Positions 18,719-28,305 are shown, counted from the stretch's first letter. The stretch is DNA of 64,000 nucleotides from Sporosarcina luteola (GCA_014204635.1 JACHLS010000015.1:29004-93003), one strand, 5' to 3'. Numbers and translations: made by a program. Notes: generated by a model from the letters alone, not told the origin.

Positions 18719-19570
18719 ATGTACACGATCGGTAACTTTTCGAAAATTTGCGAGGTGCCAGTAAAAACCATTCGCTATTATAGTGATCTTGGTCTGCTTG
18801 CACCTTCATACATAGATCCTAAAACAAACTATCGTTATTACGATTACGATAAAATTAAAGAGTTGAAGACAATTTTAATATTGAAAGACTGTCATTTTTC
18901 ATTAACTGAAATTGACTCTATTTTAGAAGAATATAACAAGAAAGATTTAGCTGTAAAATTACAGAGGAAGGCAGAGACATTAAAAAAACAACAAGAAGAT
19001 ATAAATCGTAAGATAATAGGAATCCGCCAAATTCAGAAGCTCTTGCAAAATGACGAAGTCCTCATTCCGGAGCCGATCTATTCCAACTGTTACCTGGAGG
19101 AACGGGATGCGTTACAGGTATTCTCGATTCGCAAAACAATCAACATGATAGAAATGGATACTTTGGTGGCAGAGTTGTTTGAAAGAATTTATGCTTATCA
19201 GTTGCTTGTAAATGGAGCATTAGCGGCAATCTTTCACGATAGAGACACGAAGGAAAAGGCAGCAGATGTGGAATTGCTTTTACCTGTGAAAGCAGCCGAG
19301 AAGGAAACATATCTAAAAACCATCCCTGGAGGCATATATGCCTGCATTGATATAAGAGGACCCTATTCTGATCTTCACATCGGCTATCAGCAATTGAAAT
19401 CGTGGTTGGAAAACCAATCCATAGACATTGAAGGAAAGTATATGGAGCAATACACGCAAGGACTCGTTCCATCAAAAGTATCGGATCCTGTCAATATAAA
19501 GCCTGCTGCCGATATACACCCGAGTGATTTCTTAACAAAAATTTTCGTTAAAACAACGAAACCAATTTGA
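18719..19570 (+). CDS. MerR-family regulator with C-terminal effector domain
   Basis: 283 residues from ATG 18719, with TAGGAGGT upstream. N-terminal MerR winged HTH (MYTIGNFSKICEVPVKTIRY, YSDLGLLAP, NYRYYDYDKI), then a coiled-coil linker (residues ~80-125), then a GyrI/BmrR-like ligand domain (about 140-280, containing PGGIYACIDIRGPY). Such proteins activate by untwisting promoters with over-long spacers. The next gene has exactly such a promoter (19585-19615), so that gene is the likely target. The ligand is unknown. Confidence 0.85.
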   Translation: MYTIGNFSKICEVPVKTIRYYSDLGLLAPSYIDPKTNYRYYDYDKIKELKTILILKDCHFSLTEIDSILEEYNKKDLAVKLQRKAETLKKQQEDINRKIIGIRQIQKLLQNDEVLIPEPIYSNCYLEERDALQVFSIRKTINMIEMDTLVAELFERIYAYQLLVNGALAAIFHDRDTKEKAADVELLLPVKAAEKETYLKTIPGGIYACIDIRGPYSDLHIGYQQLKSWLENQSIDIEGKYMEQYTQGLVPSKVSDPVNIKPAADIHPSDFLTKIFVKTTKPI

Positions 19571-19584
19571 TGTTGAATTGGGTG

Positions 19585-19615
19585 TTAACTCTCCTGTAGC
19601 GGGAAGGTTTATGCT
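19585..19615 (+). promoter_or_regulatory. MerR-type promoter with 19-bp spacer
   Basis: TTAACT (19585-19590), 19-bp spacer, TATGCT (19610-19615). The spacer carries an imperfect dyad, AACTCTCC facing GGAAGGTT, as in BmrR/MerR-class operators. It lies between the MerR gene and the C45-type hydrolase. Confidence 0.7.
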
Positions 19616-19668
19616 ACTTGTAGCAAGTTATGATTTCTTGCTATCAAATTGAGATAGGAGTGTTTGCA

Positions 19669-20769
19669 GTGGCTGCGTATATTGGAACGTTTGCTTACCT
19701 GGAGGGAGAACCGAATGCTATCGGGAAACAACAAGCATTGGAATTTCGAGAAAGTGTGCAATGCAAGGAATCTCTTATAAGTAGACAGCCTACTTGTGAG
19801 AAGGAGTATCGTAAGCGAAAATCCTTACTCGAAGAGTATTGTCCCGGAATGAATGAGGAGTTAGAAGGTTTTGCGAAGGAAATGGGCTGCCAGCCACATC
19901 AATTAACGTATTATACTGACTCTTGGTTAACACCTGGAGGTTGTAGTTTGGGGGCTATTCTTCGAAACAAAATGGAAGATAACAAAACATATATGCTCCG
20001 AAACTATGATCTCACTCCTGACATTTCTGACCTCCGTCTCTGTACAACAAAAGTAAAAGGTAAATACACACACACGGGCTTCTCTGTCTCTACATTCGGC
20101 AGGAGTGACGGATTAAATGAAAAGGGACTATGTGTGGCGTTTGCTTCATGTGGAATGCCGATCGGACACCATCCTGGGATGAGAGCCCCCGCAGTGGATG
20201 GATTGCAATTTATGGTTGTCGTAAGAACCTTACTTGAAACATCTAAGAATATTCAAGAGGCCATTTATGCACTGAATAACATGCCGATCGGAACAAATAT
20301 GAATCTATTGATGGCTGATGCTAATGGGGAGGCTGCTTTAGTAGGGACGTATGATGGGATTAAAACGGTTAAAAAAACAGAAATGGATTATATAGTAGCG
20401 ACAAACCATGGACTGTTTCCCGAAATTGAACGTCTGGAACAAGGAAAGTTAGAGCAGTCTGAAATTCGATATCAACTTATAGAAGACAAGCTATCCACTG
20501 CTGATAAGATATCTACTTGCGGACTGAAGGAGCTCATTTCAACAGAATATCCGGAAGGTCTGACGGTGCACAATTATAAGGAGCATTTTGGAACCGTCCA
20601 TTCCATTCTTTTTAATCTAACAGACCGTCAAATCGAGTTTTCCTTCGGTTCTCCTGTACAAAACAGTTTTTATAAGATGAACGTTGGTGAACATTTTCCT
20701 AACAGGGAAATCCAGGTTGAATTTGAGAATAAAAGCTATGGACCTGAATTCTGGCGTTTAGTTAGGTAA
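19669..20769 (+). CDS. C45-family autoproteolytic acyltransferase/hydrolase
   Basis: 366 residues from GTG 19669, with GGAG 8 nt upstream; the reading frame is open further 5' but without a ribosome site. The motif PGGCSLGA gives a Gly91-Cys92 bond, the expected autocleavage site; Cys92 would then become the N-terminal nucleophile, as in isopenicillin acyltransferase and related choloylglycine-hydrolase-fold amidases. LRNYDLTP, NEKGLCVAFASCG and ATNHGLF are further family motifs. Likely substrates are N-acyl amides or peptides; the exact one cannot be told. Probably switched on by the upstream MerR protein. Confidence 0.8.
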   Translation: MAAYIGTFAYLEGEPNAIGKQQALEFRESVQCKESLISRQPTCEKEYRKRKSLLEEYCPGMNEELEGFAKEMGCQPHQLTYYTDSWLTPGGCSLGAILRNKMEDNKTYMLRNYDLTPDISDLRLCTTKVKGKYTHTGFSVSTFGRSDGLNEKGLCVAFASCGMPIGHHPGMRAPAVDGLQFMVVVRTLLETSKNIQEAIYALNNMPIGTNMNLLMADANGEAALVGTYDGIKTVKKTEMDYIVATNHGLFPEIERLEQGKLEQSEIRYQLIEDKLSTADKISTCGLKELISTEYPEGLTVHNYKEHFGTVHSILFNLTDRQIEFSFGSPVQNSFYKMNVGEHFPNREIQVEFENKSYGPEFWRLVR

Positions 20770-20844
20770 AACCAAAAAATGAGGGACTGCCCGTCAAGTC
20801 GCTTGAATTACGGGAAAATAGCAAAAGGAAATGTTTCACTCTAG

Positions 20845-20935
20845 TTGCTTGGAGAGGGAGGCGGCGACTCCTGCGCGGTCGAGGAGGCTTACCCATGTCC
20901 CGCGGAATGCGTGTGCCTGGAACATAGAACGACGG
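20845..20935. repeat. GC-rich dispersed-repeat remnant
   Basis: Contains GGCGGCGACTCCTGCGCGG, GAGGCTTACCCATGTCCCG and CGGAATGCGTGTGCCTGGAA. From memory this is a worn copy of a repeat found in many intergenic regions of Bacillaceae and Planococcaceae. An open frame across it (20845-21078) is not credible as a gene. Confidence 0.5.
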
Positions 20936-20965
20936 TATTAGTGAGTAATCTTCAGGTGGATCAAT

Positions 20966-21027
20966 TCAAAAAAGGAGCTGTCACAGACATTCAATGGCAA
21001 TTGAATGTCTGGACAGCTCCTTTTGAA
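20966..21027. terminator. Long hairpin terminator between C45 hydrolase and small membrane gene
   Basis: TTCAAAA...GGAGCTGTC pairs with GACAGCTCCTTTTGAA and encloses a second perfect stem, CAGACATTCAAT/ATTGAATGTCTG. A and T tracts on the two sides allow termination of both convergent genes. Confidence 0.85.
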
Positions 21028-21031
21028 GTCA

Positions 21032-21223
21032 TTAGACTTTCAATAGTACTTCCAAGTAGAACGATAAAATCAAAATAGTGATTAAAATATTTACCGTCCG
21101 ATATATCTTAGGCTGCTTCTCTTCAGGAATCTCCCTGGATTGACAAAGCGCATATGTCATCTTGTTTATTTGATATAAGTAAAATAATGAAAACAGAACC
21201 GTAACTGTAAGGATCAAATCCAT
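21032..21223 (-). CDS. Small two-span membrane protein
   Basis: 63 residues; AGGAGGT directly upstream of the ATG at 21223 supports translation. Two hydrophobic segments (LTVTVLFSLFYLYQI and ILITILILSFYLEVLL) flank a short polar loop with QSREIPEEKQPK. Not recognised. Confidence 0.65.
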   Translation of the reverse strand: MDLILTVTVLFSLFYLYQINKMTYALCQSREIPEEKQPKIYRTVNILITILILSFYLEVLLKV

Positions 21224-21352
21224 ACCTCCTCTTCGTTCCTATCTAATGATAGCAGAAGCATAACGAAAATGAAATTATTTTTCCTTCCATCCGAGTTCAA
21301 AGCAACAGAAGAAGCCTTGTTGGAGTGGAAACGAAAATAACACTTCCTTTCA

Positions 21353-21925
21353 TCAGAATCTCGTTTTTTCGGAGGTATGGACAGCGACCAGATCTCCCTC
21401 GGCTTCATCGAACGCTACGTCAATGTTTTTAAAGCCTTGTTCAAAGATTTCCATGAAATCTTCTCCATAAATATTACGGATCACAGACATCACTTCCAAA
21501 AATTCAGGAAATTTACCGTAAATGTTCTTGATCGGCAACGATCCTTCCAGTATGCCGTGCTCTGAATTATAATAGTTTTGGTTCATGTCATTCAAGAGGG
21601 CTTCCCCCTCTTCGGTTACGGTAATATATGTATTGCGGCGATCATCTTCCTTTTTCGAAAACTGGACATACCCTCGCTCCTCCAATTTTTTCGAAAAGTT
21701 GAAAGCGGTCGACACATGCATGACGCCGAATTTTGCGACATCTGAGATCGTAGCTCCCTGAAGATGATAAGCAATCCATAAAATGTGGTGCTCATTAATA
21801 TTCAAATCATAAGGACGGATCCATTGCTGCCAATCTTTTTCTACTGCTTTCCAAAGTGCCTTGGACATTTGGGCAACCCGCTGGCTATAAATCATCGCCT
21901 CTTTACGAGAAAACTTTTCTTCCAA
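21353..21925 (-). CDS. scoC: Transition-state regulator ScoC (Hpr), MarR family
   Basis: 190 residues (B. subtilis ScoC 203). TTG start at 21925 with GGAGGT upstream. Winged-helix MarR domain with [20 protein letters not shown] and the wing [14 protein letters not shown]. ScoC represses protease, peptide-transport and sporulation genes in the transition phase. The order scoC-yhaH-trpP-hit-ecsA matches B. subtilis. Confidence 0.92.
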   Translation of the reverse strand: MEEKFSRKEAMIYSQRVAQMSKALWKAVEKDWQQWIRPYDLNINEHHILWIAYHLQGATISDVAKFGVMHVSTAFNFSKKLEERGYVQFSKKEDDRRNTYITVTEEGEALLNDMNQNYYNSEHGILEGSLPIKNIYGKFPEFLEVMSVIRNIYGEDFMEIFEQGFKNIDVAFDEAEGDLVAVHTSEKTRF

Positions 21926-22025
21926 TATAAAATACCTCCAACTTCTTATATTCTCCTAGTTCTTTCATTATAGCAGGAAAGTAACAAAGAGAAAAGTTGG
22001 AATTGCAACAATATTAATTTTGCAA

Positions 22026-22063
22026 TGAAAAATAGGTTATCCTGTGAAGAAAGGATAACCTAT
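22026..22063 (-). terminator. Terminator after yhaH
   Basis: ATAGGTTATCC paired with GGATAACCTAT, with TTTTTC reading on the minus strand. Confidence 0.85.
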
Positions 22064-22068
22064 GAGAC

Positions 22069-22431
22069 TCATTTTTGCTGCGCAGCGATTGATTTTTCAA
22101 GTTCTTCAAGCGAGTTTTGGATAGCCAGAATTTCCTTTTCCAACCGCACTTGATTGGAGGCAGTCGACTTCTGCCAGTTTTCAATCGATTCTTTTACTCC
22201 ATCGACGGTTTCTGGAATATACGTCTTCGCTTCATTTGCCAGATGCTTGACAGAATGTTTCATGTCGGCCAGCTTCGTTTTGACGTCTTGCAATTTGTAT
22301 TTCAAATCGCTGGAGGCGCTTTTTACCGAGCTGCGCAATTCTTTCCCTGATTGTGGAGTCGAATAAAGAACTGTGACAGCAGCGGCCGCCGATCCCGCAA
22401 CGAGTCCGAGAATAAATGTGGAAGCTTTCAT
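22069..22431 (-). CDS. yhaH: YtxH-domain protein YhaH
   Basis: 120 residues. The N-terminal hydrophobic helix FILGLVAGSAAAAVTVLYST is typical of YtxH-like general-stress proteins, followed by a charged amphipathic coil (KELRSSVKSASSDLKYKLQD). Same position as yhaH in B. subtilis. Function unknown. Confidence 0.85.
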   Translation of the reverse strand: MKASTFILGLVAGSAAAAVTVLYSTPQSGKELRSSVKSASSDLKYKLQDVKTKLADMKHSVKHLANEAKTYIPETVDGVKESIENWQKSTASNQVRLEKEILAIQNSLEELEKSIAAQQK

Positions 22432-22542
22432 CTGGTTCCACTCCTTCCGTTAAAAATAGTATTCCTCTTATAGTTTTATTAAAACATGTTCGGCAACCTC
22501 GCGGCAAGAAAGAACATGATAGCAACGCTCGAATGAATAAAC

Positions 22543-22573
22543 AAAAAACCTTCCGCCCAAGGCAGAAGGTGGT
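22543..22573 (-). terminator. Terminator after trpP
   Basis: On the minus strand, CCTTCTGCC-TTGG-GCGGAAGG followed by TTTTTT. Confidence 0.9.
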
Positions 22574-22576
22574 CAA

Positions 22577-23101
22577 TCAATTGGATAAAGCTGTCTTAAA
22601 CGATGTCCGTTTCAATAGATTGGTAATGAGCGGATAGATGATAAAAAAGACAATTCCGTTCATTGCTACTGCAGGCAGGACAACTGTGAAAAACAATAAG
22701 CCGAACGGTACCTCGGCGCCGATCACATAAATGGCCGCTGTAAGGAAGATCGTACCGGATAAAATCGTGCCTATACAAGCAATCACTGTCGATACAATCA
22801 GCTTCCGGGATATTTTACTCAGCAATAGGACGATGGCGTATACGGCAAAAGCGGTGATGAACTTGTCAATGATATTAGGCAGGAATCCGCCAGGGAAGCT
22901 GGTGAATATACCAGATAGGACCCCAGTCGTCGCACCAAGCAGAAAGACACTGCGGACATCGGGGAATAGAAATATGCCGATAAACATCATTGTCAACATA
23001 AAATCAGGCTTCATGCCTTCCCCGTAGCCTGGTATGACAAGATACAACGCTGCGCCGACAGCCACCAAAATGGCCATGAGCATAAGATTTTTCGTATTCA
23101 T
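22577..23101 (-). CDS. trpP: Tryptophan transporter TrpP
   Basis: 174 residues, about five membrane segments, same place as B. subtilis trpP (yhaG). It is the substrate-binding membrane component for tryptophan uptake, a small ECF-S-like protein. The GAGGAGAGATGAGAA leader overlaps the ribosome site; in B. subtilis trpP translation is blocked by TRAP binding to GAG/UAG repeats in this position. Confidence 0.9.
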   Translation of the reverse strand: MNTKNLMLMAILVAVGAALYLVIPGYGEGMKPDFMLTMMFIGIFLFPDVRSVFLLGATTGVLSGIFTSFPGGFLPNIIDKFITAFAVYAIVLLLSKISRKLIVSTVIACIGTILSGTIFLTAAIYVIGAEVPFGLLFFTVVLPAVAMNGIVFFIIYPLITNLLKRTSFKTALSN

Positions 23102-23150
23102 TTCTCATCTCTCCTCAACTGAACTCTTTTAGCTCTCCTGCCGTATCCTC
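23102..23150 (-). promoter_or_regulatory. GAG-rich leader of trpP, possible TRAP site
   Basis: On the mRNA strand the last 50 nt before the trpP ATG hold several GAG triplets; the final three (GAG-ga-GAG-at-GAG) have the 2-nt spacing TRAP requires and cover the Shine-Dalgarno. Upstream triplets are spaced irregularly, so this is weaker than a full 9- to 11-repeat TRAP site. Confidence 0.35.
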
Positions 23151-23207
23151 ATGATCGACAGCGAAAACGTATGTGTATTATACAACTTTTCAGATAAAAT
23201 TTCAAGG

Positions 23208-23633
23208 TCAGTCTTGCAATTTGTTTCGAATGCCTGCTGCAATTTGTTTGATGCGCTCCTGGGGAAGTTCCTCTACTTTTGGATCCCAGGTGAACTGGAA
23301 ACCATCCGTTTGATCAAATCGCGGGATAAAATGCATATGGAAATGGAAGACGGCCTGTCCTGCAGCAGCTCCATTGTTTTGAAGAAGGTTCAATCCGGCA
23401 GGCGTAAATTCTTCCTTCAGTGCATTTGCTATTTTCGGTGCAACTGAAAATAGGCGGGCAGCTTCTTCCTCGGTCATGTCATAGATGTTTTCCCGATGTG
23501 TTTTAGGGATCAGCAGCAAATGCCCCTCACTAACAGGTCCGATATCCATGAAGGCGATGACATGTTCATCTTCATAAACGATCTCTCCAGGAATGGAGCC
23601 TTCAATGATTTTACAAAATAAACAACTTGTCAT
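23208..23633 (-). CDS. hit: HIT-family protein Hit
   Basis: 141 residues starting MTSCLFCKIIEGSIPG; AAAGGATG lies upstream of this ATG, whereas the longer frame to 23684 has no ribosome site. The histidine triad is FHFHMHFIP. CLFC near the N-terminus is the usual zinc-type pair. Hydrolase of nucleotide phosphoramidates by family; in B. subtilis it is divergent from ecsA as here. Confidence 0.93.
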   Translation of the reverse strand: MTSCLFCKIIEGSIPGEIVYEDEHVIAFMDIGPVSEGHLLLIPKTHRENIYDMTEEEAARLFSVAPKIANALKEEFTPAGLNLLQNNGAAAGQAVFHFHMHFIPRFDQTDGFQFTWDPKVEELPQERIKQIAAGIRNKLQD

Positions 23634-23814
23634 TGATATACATCCTTTCATTTGTATGTTCTTCTCCAACTCCAAGAGAAGCACCTGCTGCGTTCTTTCA
23701 CAAGGTGCAGCATTAATTTTTATAGTTTAGCATACTTTTTTAGTAGAAGGGTGAGATGGGCAAAGCATTCCAGTCAAATATTTGTTAAAATGAGGTGAAG
23801 AATGGAGGATGGTC

Positions 23815-24564
23815 ATGGCAATTCTCGAAGTGGAACAAGTCACAGGCGGTTATACACGCAGTCCCGTGCTGCACGATTTATCGTTTGAAATCAAGAGCGG
23901 TGAGTTGGTGGGACTGATCGGCTTAAACGGTGCGGGAAAAAGTACGACAATTAAACATATTATTGGATTAATGCACCCACATAGCGGCGATATTCGGGTC
24001 AATGGTATGACATTCAAGGAAAATCCGGAACAATACCGGAAATCCTTTACCTATATACCGGAGACGCCGATTCTGTATGAAGAGCTGACGCTGCGGGAAC
24101 ATTTAGAGCTGACAGCAATGGCATATGGCGTCGAGCAGGAAGTGTTTGAAGCCAGATCGGAACAATTGTTGAAAGAATTTATGATGGAAAAGAGATTAAA
24201 ATGGTTTCCAGCCCATTTTTCCAAAGGGATGCGGCAAAAAGTGATGATCATGTGTGCATTTCTTGTGGAGCCATCTTTGTATATCATCGATGAACCTTTT
24301 GTCGGCCTGGACCCGATTGGCATTCAATCATTGCTTGACCAGATTACGGAGCGGAAGAACAATGGGGCTTCGGTACTCATGTCTACCCATGTATTGTCAA
24401 CGGCCGAAAAGTATTGCGACCGAATCATCTTGCTGCATGAAGGACGAGTTCGTGCACATGGTACTATGGACGACCTGCGAAGTGCCTTTAATCGGCCTGG
24501 CGCCTCGTTGGATGAGCTGTATATCGCGATGACAAAGGAACGGAACCATGAAGGACTTGCGTAA
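23815..24564 (+). CDS. ecsA: ABC transporter ATPase EcsA
   Basis: 249 residues. Walker A GLNGAGKSTT, signature FSKGMRQKVM, Walker B LYIIDEPFVGLDP and H-loop STHVLS. GGAGG at 23804-23808 fits ATG 23815 better than ATG 23809. EcsAB is linked to protein secretion, regulated intramembrane proteolysis by RasP, and competence/sporulation phenotypes in B. subtilis. Confidence 0.93.
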   Translation: MAILEVEQVTGGYTRSPVLHDLSFEIKSGELVGLIGLNGAGKSTTIKHIIGLMHPHSGDIRVNGMTFKENPEQYRKSFTYIPETPILYEELTLREHLELTAMAYGVEQEVFEARSEQLLKEFMMEKRLKWFPAHFSKGMRQKVMIMCAFLVEPSLYIIDEPFVGLDPIGIQSLLDQITERKNNGASVLMSTHVLSTAEKYCDRIILLHEGRVRAHGTMDDLRSAFNRPGASLDELYIAMTKERNHEGLA

Positions 24565-25750
24565 TATTTGGAGCGACCGGTTCATCCATTACATGAACGA
24601 GGTCCAACGGTACATGAAATTTGTTTTTACGGGGCATTTGGCGATCGTCCTCGTCTTTACGATCGGAGCTGGCGGTTATGCTTATAGCAATTGGTTGAAG
24701 GAAGTGCCTGAAAATTTTCCGGCGGCACTCTTGGCCTCTTTGTTAATTGCCATACCGCTTGCGATCTCAGCTCCAGTTACCCTGTTGAAGCCAGCAGATG
24801 CAGTTTTCTTCTTGCCGCTGGAAAGCAAGCTTGATCATTATACGAAACGCTCTTTGCGCTGGACATTTCTCTCCCAGCTGCCCATCCCTCTTCTGTTATT
24901 CATTGTTGCCATGCCACTCTTGTCAGCGACGAATACAGGGAGCAATATCAGCTATGCGGCGGTAGCAGTTTTCATTGTACTCTTAAAATGGCTATTTGCG
25001 GAGACGGAATATTCATTTCATCATGCGAGAAGCGGGGATGCCATCTGGGTTGATCGGATCGTCCGTTATCTACTCGCGTTTGCGACGCTCTATTCCGGTT
25101 TGGCCGGTTATCCATATGTATTGATTGGTACCGGTTTGGCGACGGCTCTGTATGATGTGTATTGGAGAAGACAACGGATGGAAAAACCATTTCCGTACGA
25201 TCATTTCATTAAAATGGAGCAAAATCGGATGATGCGGTTCTACCGATTTGCCAACTATTTTACGGATGTGCCGCATGTGAAAGGATCGGTCAGCAGAAGA
25301 GGCTGGCTCGGGTTTATTCTGTCTAACCCGGTTTTCAGAAAAACAAAGCCACAAGCATTCCTGATCAAACGGACTTTGGTCCGTACGGATGATATCTTTT
25401 GGCTGTGGGTGAGACTTACGGTCCTGTCCGTGTTAGGCGTTCTCTTTATTCCGTTTCTTATCGGCGTGTATCTATTTTCAGGGGCATTGGCATTCGCTAC
25501 AGCTCTCCAGCTATATAATGCCTTGAAGATGGGAGACGATTTCCGGATGGATATGCTGTTTCCGGAAAGCGACAGGGAGCGGCCGCAAGCTATACGCAGC
25601 ACGGTTAGGAATGGACAATGGGTGCAGGCATTAATCGTTATGGCAGCGGCATTCTTCGCGTTTGGTCTGTCCGTGCAGCCCATCTTGATAGGACTGGTCG
25701 TCATGCTGATTTCGGAAGCTACCGTACGGTCTGCATCCAAAGGGGCTTGA
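24548..25750 (+). CDS. ecsB: ABC transporter membrane subunit EcsB
   Basis: 400 residues, 17-nt overlap with ecsA and its own ribosome site (AAAGGAACGG). Multiple membrane helices in an N-terminal set and a C-terminal set separated by a basic cytoplasmic region. The conserved N-terminus IWSDRFIHYMNEVQRYMKFV is EcsB-like. In B. subtilis ecsC follows, but no ecsC is present here. Confidence 0.92.
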   Translation: MKDLRNIWSDRFIHYMNEVQRYMKFVFTGHLAIVLVFTIGAGGYAYSNWLKEVPENFPAALLASLLIAIPLAISAPVTLLKPADAVFFLPLESKLDHYTKRSLRWTFLSQLPIPLLLFIVAMPLLSATNTGSNISYAAVAVFIVLLKWLFAETEYSFHHARSGDAIWVDRIVRYLLAFATLYSGLAGYPYVLIGTGLATALYDVYWRRQRMEKPFPYDHFIKMEQNRMMRFYRFANYFTDVPHVKGSVSRRGWLGFILSNPVFRKTKPQAFLIKRTLVRTDDIFWLWVRLTVLSVLGVLFIPFLIGVYLFSGALAFATALQLYNALKMGDDFRMDMLFPESDRERPQAIRSTVRNGQWVQALIVMAAAFFAFGLSVQPILIGLVVMLISEATVRSASKGA

Positions 25751-25812
25751 AAAAACAAATTGGCACGGAATATAGTTAAATCGGTTCAAAAAATAGAATA
25801 TTCCCAAAACCC

Positions 25813-25842
25813 TTGCAACTATTCGGTTTAGTTCGGTATAAT
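25813..25842 (+). promoter_or_regulatory. Vegetative promoter
   Basis: TTGCAA, 18-bp spacer, TATAAT, 28 bp before the IDEAL-domain gene. Confidence 0.7.
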
Positions 25843-25870
25843 AACGAAAAGGGCATCAGGGGTGAGGGAG

Positions 25871-26107
25871 ATGGAAAATAACTATTCGTATACGGAGTTC
25901 CTAAAAGCAGTGGGGAAAAACAGTTCAACGTTGCATGCCGAAAAGCTACTGAACGATATTTATATGGATCTGTTCCTCAACCACATACACCGCGAACAAA
26001 CGAAAAAAAGGTTGCTGGAATTGATTGATCGGGCACTTGATAATCGGGACGTCGACGCATTTGAGCGGCACACGGACGAATTGTTAAAACTGGAAATGGG
26101 AAACTGA
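25871..26107 (+). CDS. Small IDEAL-domain protein
   Basis: 78 residues from ATG 25871 ([10 protein letters not shown]). The C-terminal [20 protein letters not shown] fits the IDEAL motif, a short helical element found in ComK, YpiB and other Bacillales proteins. It occupies the junction between the ecs and uvr blocks and has its own promoter and terminator. Function unknown. Confidence 0.7.
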   Translation: MENNYSYTEFLKAVGKNSSTLHAEKLLNDIYMDLFLNHIHREQTKKRLLELIDRALDNRDVDAFERHTDELLKLEMGN

Positions 26108-26114
26108 TGAATGT

Positions 26115-26150
26115 AACGCTGTACAAGGTATTTGCCTGTACAGCGTTTTT
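26115..26150 (+). terminator. Terminator after the IDEAL-domain gene
   Basis: AACGCTGTACA paired with TGTACAGCGTT, then TTTTT. Confidence 0.92.
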
Positions 26151-26235
26151 AATTTGTCCGTGGGCAAAGTGGGTATACATGGCATAGAACGAATATCCGG
26201 ACGACATAGGCGTTTCAGTCGAAAACACATGATAA

Positions 26236-26249
26236 AAAACGTACGTTCG
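26236..26249 (+). promoter_or_regulatory. Candidate LexA (SOS) box of uvrBA
   Basis: AAAACGTACGTTCG compares with CGAACNNNNGTTCG, differing only in the first two bases. It lies 67 bp before the uvrB start, with TATGAT/TAGAAT-type -10 sequences downstream. uvrBA is a LexA target in B. subtilis. Confidence 0.55.
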
Positions 26250-26315
26250 CTTATTTCTTTAGAAATGGCAGTAACTATGATAGAATATAGACAATTCATT
26301 CAGGGAGGGACTCCT

Positions 26316-28298
26316 ATGGTCCAAACTTTCGATTTACAAGCCCCTTACACGCCACAGGGCGATCAGCCTTCCGCGATCGCCAAGCTCGTACAAGGGATCG
26401 AACAAGGAAAAAAGCACCAGACCTTGCTGGGTGCTACGGGGACGGGCAAGACGTTTACCGTTTCTAACGTAGTCACTCAGGTGAATAAACCAACTCTCGT
26501 CATTGCCCACAATAAAACGTTGGCGGGACAATTATATAGCGAATTTAAAGAATTCTTTCCGAACAATGCGGTTGAGTATTTTGTCAGTTTTTATGATTAT
26601 TACCAGCCGGAAGCGTACGTGCCGCATACGGATACGTATATAGAGAAAGATGCTACGATCAATGATGAGATCGATAAGCTCCGCCACTCAGCGACCTCCT
26701 CATTATTTGAACGCAATGATGTTCTCATTGTCGCCTCGGTATCCTGTATTTACGGCCTCGGTTCCCCGGAGGAATACGGCAAGCATGTCGTTTCGCTTCG
26801 TCCAGGCATGGAAATTGGAAGAAATGAACTTCTTAGAAGGTTTGTAGATATTCAGTATTCCCGCAATGACATCAACTTCACCCGCGGGACTTTCAGAGTG
26901 AGGGGGGACGTCGTAGAGATCTTTCCAGCTTCAGAAGACGAGCACTGCATCCGCATCGAATTTTTCGGGGATGAAATTGACCGGATCCGCGAAGTCGATT
27001 CGCTTACCGGGGAAATTTTAGGAGAACGGGAACACGTAGCCATCTTCCCGGCTTCCCACTTTGTCACCGGCGAAGATAAACTGACAAAAGCGATTGCAAA
27101 TATTGAGATTGAACTGGAAGAACGGCTGAAAGTGCTTCGTGAGCAGGACAAATTGCTGGAAGCCCAGCGGCTGGAACAAAGAACCCGCTACGACCTTGAA
27201 ATGATGAGGGAAATGGGATTCTGTTCCGGAATCGAAAACTACTCCCGTCATTTGACATTGCGTCCAGCCGGGGCTACACCTTATACGCTTCTTGATTATT
27301 TTCCGGATGATTTTCTCATGGTCATCGATGAGAGCCATGTTACATTGCCACAGGTAAGGGCGATGTATAACGGCGACCAGGCGCGGAAGCAGGTGCTAGT
27401 CGATCATGGCTTCCGTTTGCCTTCCGCACTGGACAATCGCCCGTTGATGTTCGAGGAATTTGAACGCTATGCCAATCAGTCAATTTATGTCTCGGCAACA
27501 CCAGGGCCATATGAGATCGAGCGCTCGCCGGAAATGGTCGAACAGATCATCCGACCGACCGGATTGCTCGACCCGGTGATTGAAGTGCGGCCGATCGAAG
27601 GACAGATTGATGACCTGATTGATGAGATCAATGAGCGTACGAAGAGAAATGAAAGGGTATTGATCACTACGCTCACAAAGAAAATGTCCGAGGACTTGAC
27701 CGATTATTTAAAAGAGATTGGCGTTAAAGTACAGTACCTACACTCTGAGATAAAAACTTTGGAGCGGATTGAAATTATTCGTGAACTGCGCCTTGGAACC
27801 TATGATGTATTAGTGGGCATCAACTTGCTCCGTGAAGGACTAGATATCCCTGAGGTGTCCTTGGTCGCCATTTTGGACGCGGATAAAGAAGGCTTCCTAC
27901 GTTCCGAACGTTCGCTCATCCAAACGATTGGACGGGCCGCGCGAAATTCCGAGGGCCATGTCATCATGTATGCGGACCGCTACACCGATTCCATGAATAA
28001 AGCGATCGAGGAAACGAAGCGGAGACGGGAAGTCCAAATGGCGTACAACGAAAAACATGGCATTACACCGACGACGATCAAAAAAGAAGTGCGGGATGTC
28101 ATCCGGGCTACTCAAGTTGCCGAGGATACGGTGTCCTATGTGGAAAAAGCGACGAAAGGAAAGTCGCTGACGAAGGCAGAAAAGGAAACGCTCCTTGTCA
28201 CACTGGAAAAAGAGATGAAAGAGGCGGCGAAAGCCTTGGATTTCGAAAGGGCCGCAGAATTGCGTGATACGATTCTAGAATTGAAGGCTGAAAGGTGA
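26316..28298 (+). CDS. uvrB: Excinuclease ABC subunit B
   Basis: 660 residues (B. subtilis 661). Starts [20 protein letters not shown] after GGGAGGGA; upstream in-frame ATGs are too early. Helicase motifs include [10 protein letters not shown], the beta-hairpin region [17 protein letters not shown] (DEAD-like) and the C-terminal UvrC-binding coil ([20 protein letters not shown]). It verifies damage and loads UvrC in nucleotide excision repair. Confidence 0.98.
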   Translation: MVQTFDLQAPYTPQGDQPSAIAKLVQGIEQGKKHQTLLGATGTGKTFTVSNVVTQVNKPTLVIAHNKTLAGQLYSEFKEFFPNNAVEYFVSFYDYYQPEAYVPHTDTYIEKDATINDEIDKLRHSATSSLFERNDVLIVASVSCIYGLGSPEEYGKHVVSLRPGMEIGRNELLRRFVDIQYSRNDINFTRGTFRVRGDVVEIFPASEDEHCIRIEFFGDEIDRIREVDSLTGEILGEREHVAIFPASHFVTGEDKLTKAIANIEIELEERLKVLREQDKLLEAQRLEQRTRYDLEMMREMGFCSGIENYSRHLTLRPAGATPYTLLDYFPDDFLMVIDESHVTLPQVRAMYNGDQARKQVLVDHGFRLPSALDNRPLMFEEFERYANQSIYVSATPGPYEIERSPEMVEQIIRPTGLLDPVIEVRPIEGQIDDLIDEINERTKRNERVLITTLTKKMSEDLTDYLKEIGVKVQYLHSEIKTLERIEIIRELRLGTYDVLVGINLLREGLDIPEVSLVAILDADKEGFLRSERSLIQTIGRAARNSEGHVIMYADRYTDSMNKAIEETKRRREVQMAYNEKHGITPTTIKKEVRDVIRATQVAEDTVSYVEKATKGKSLTKAEKETLLVTLEKEMKEAAKALDFERAAELRDTILELKAER

Positions 28299-28305
28299 AA
28301 TGTAA

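Noticed and set aside
20845..21078. 77-codon ORF
   Set aside because: Covers a GC-rich intergenic repeat and a terminator hairpin; no start context.
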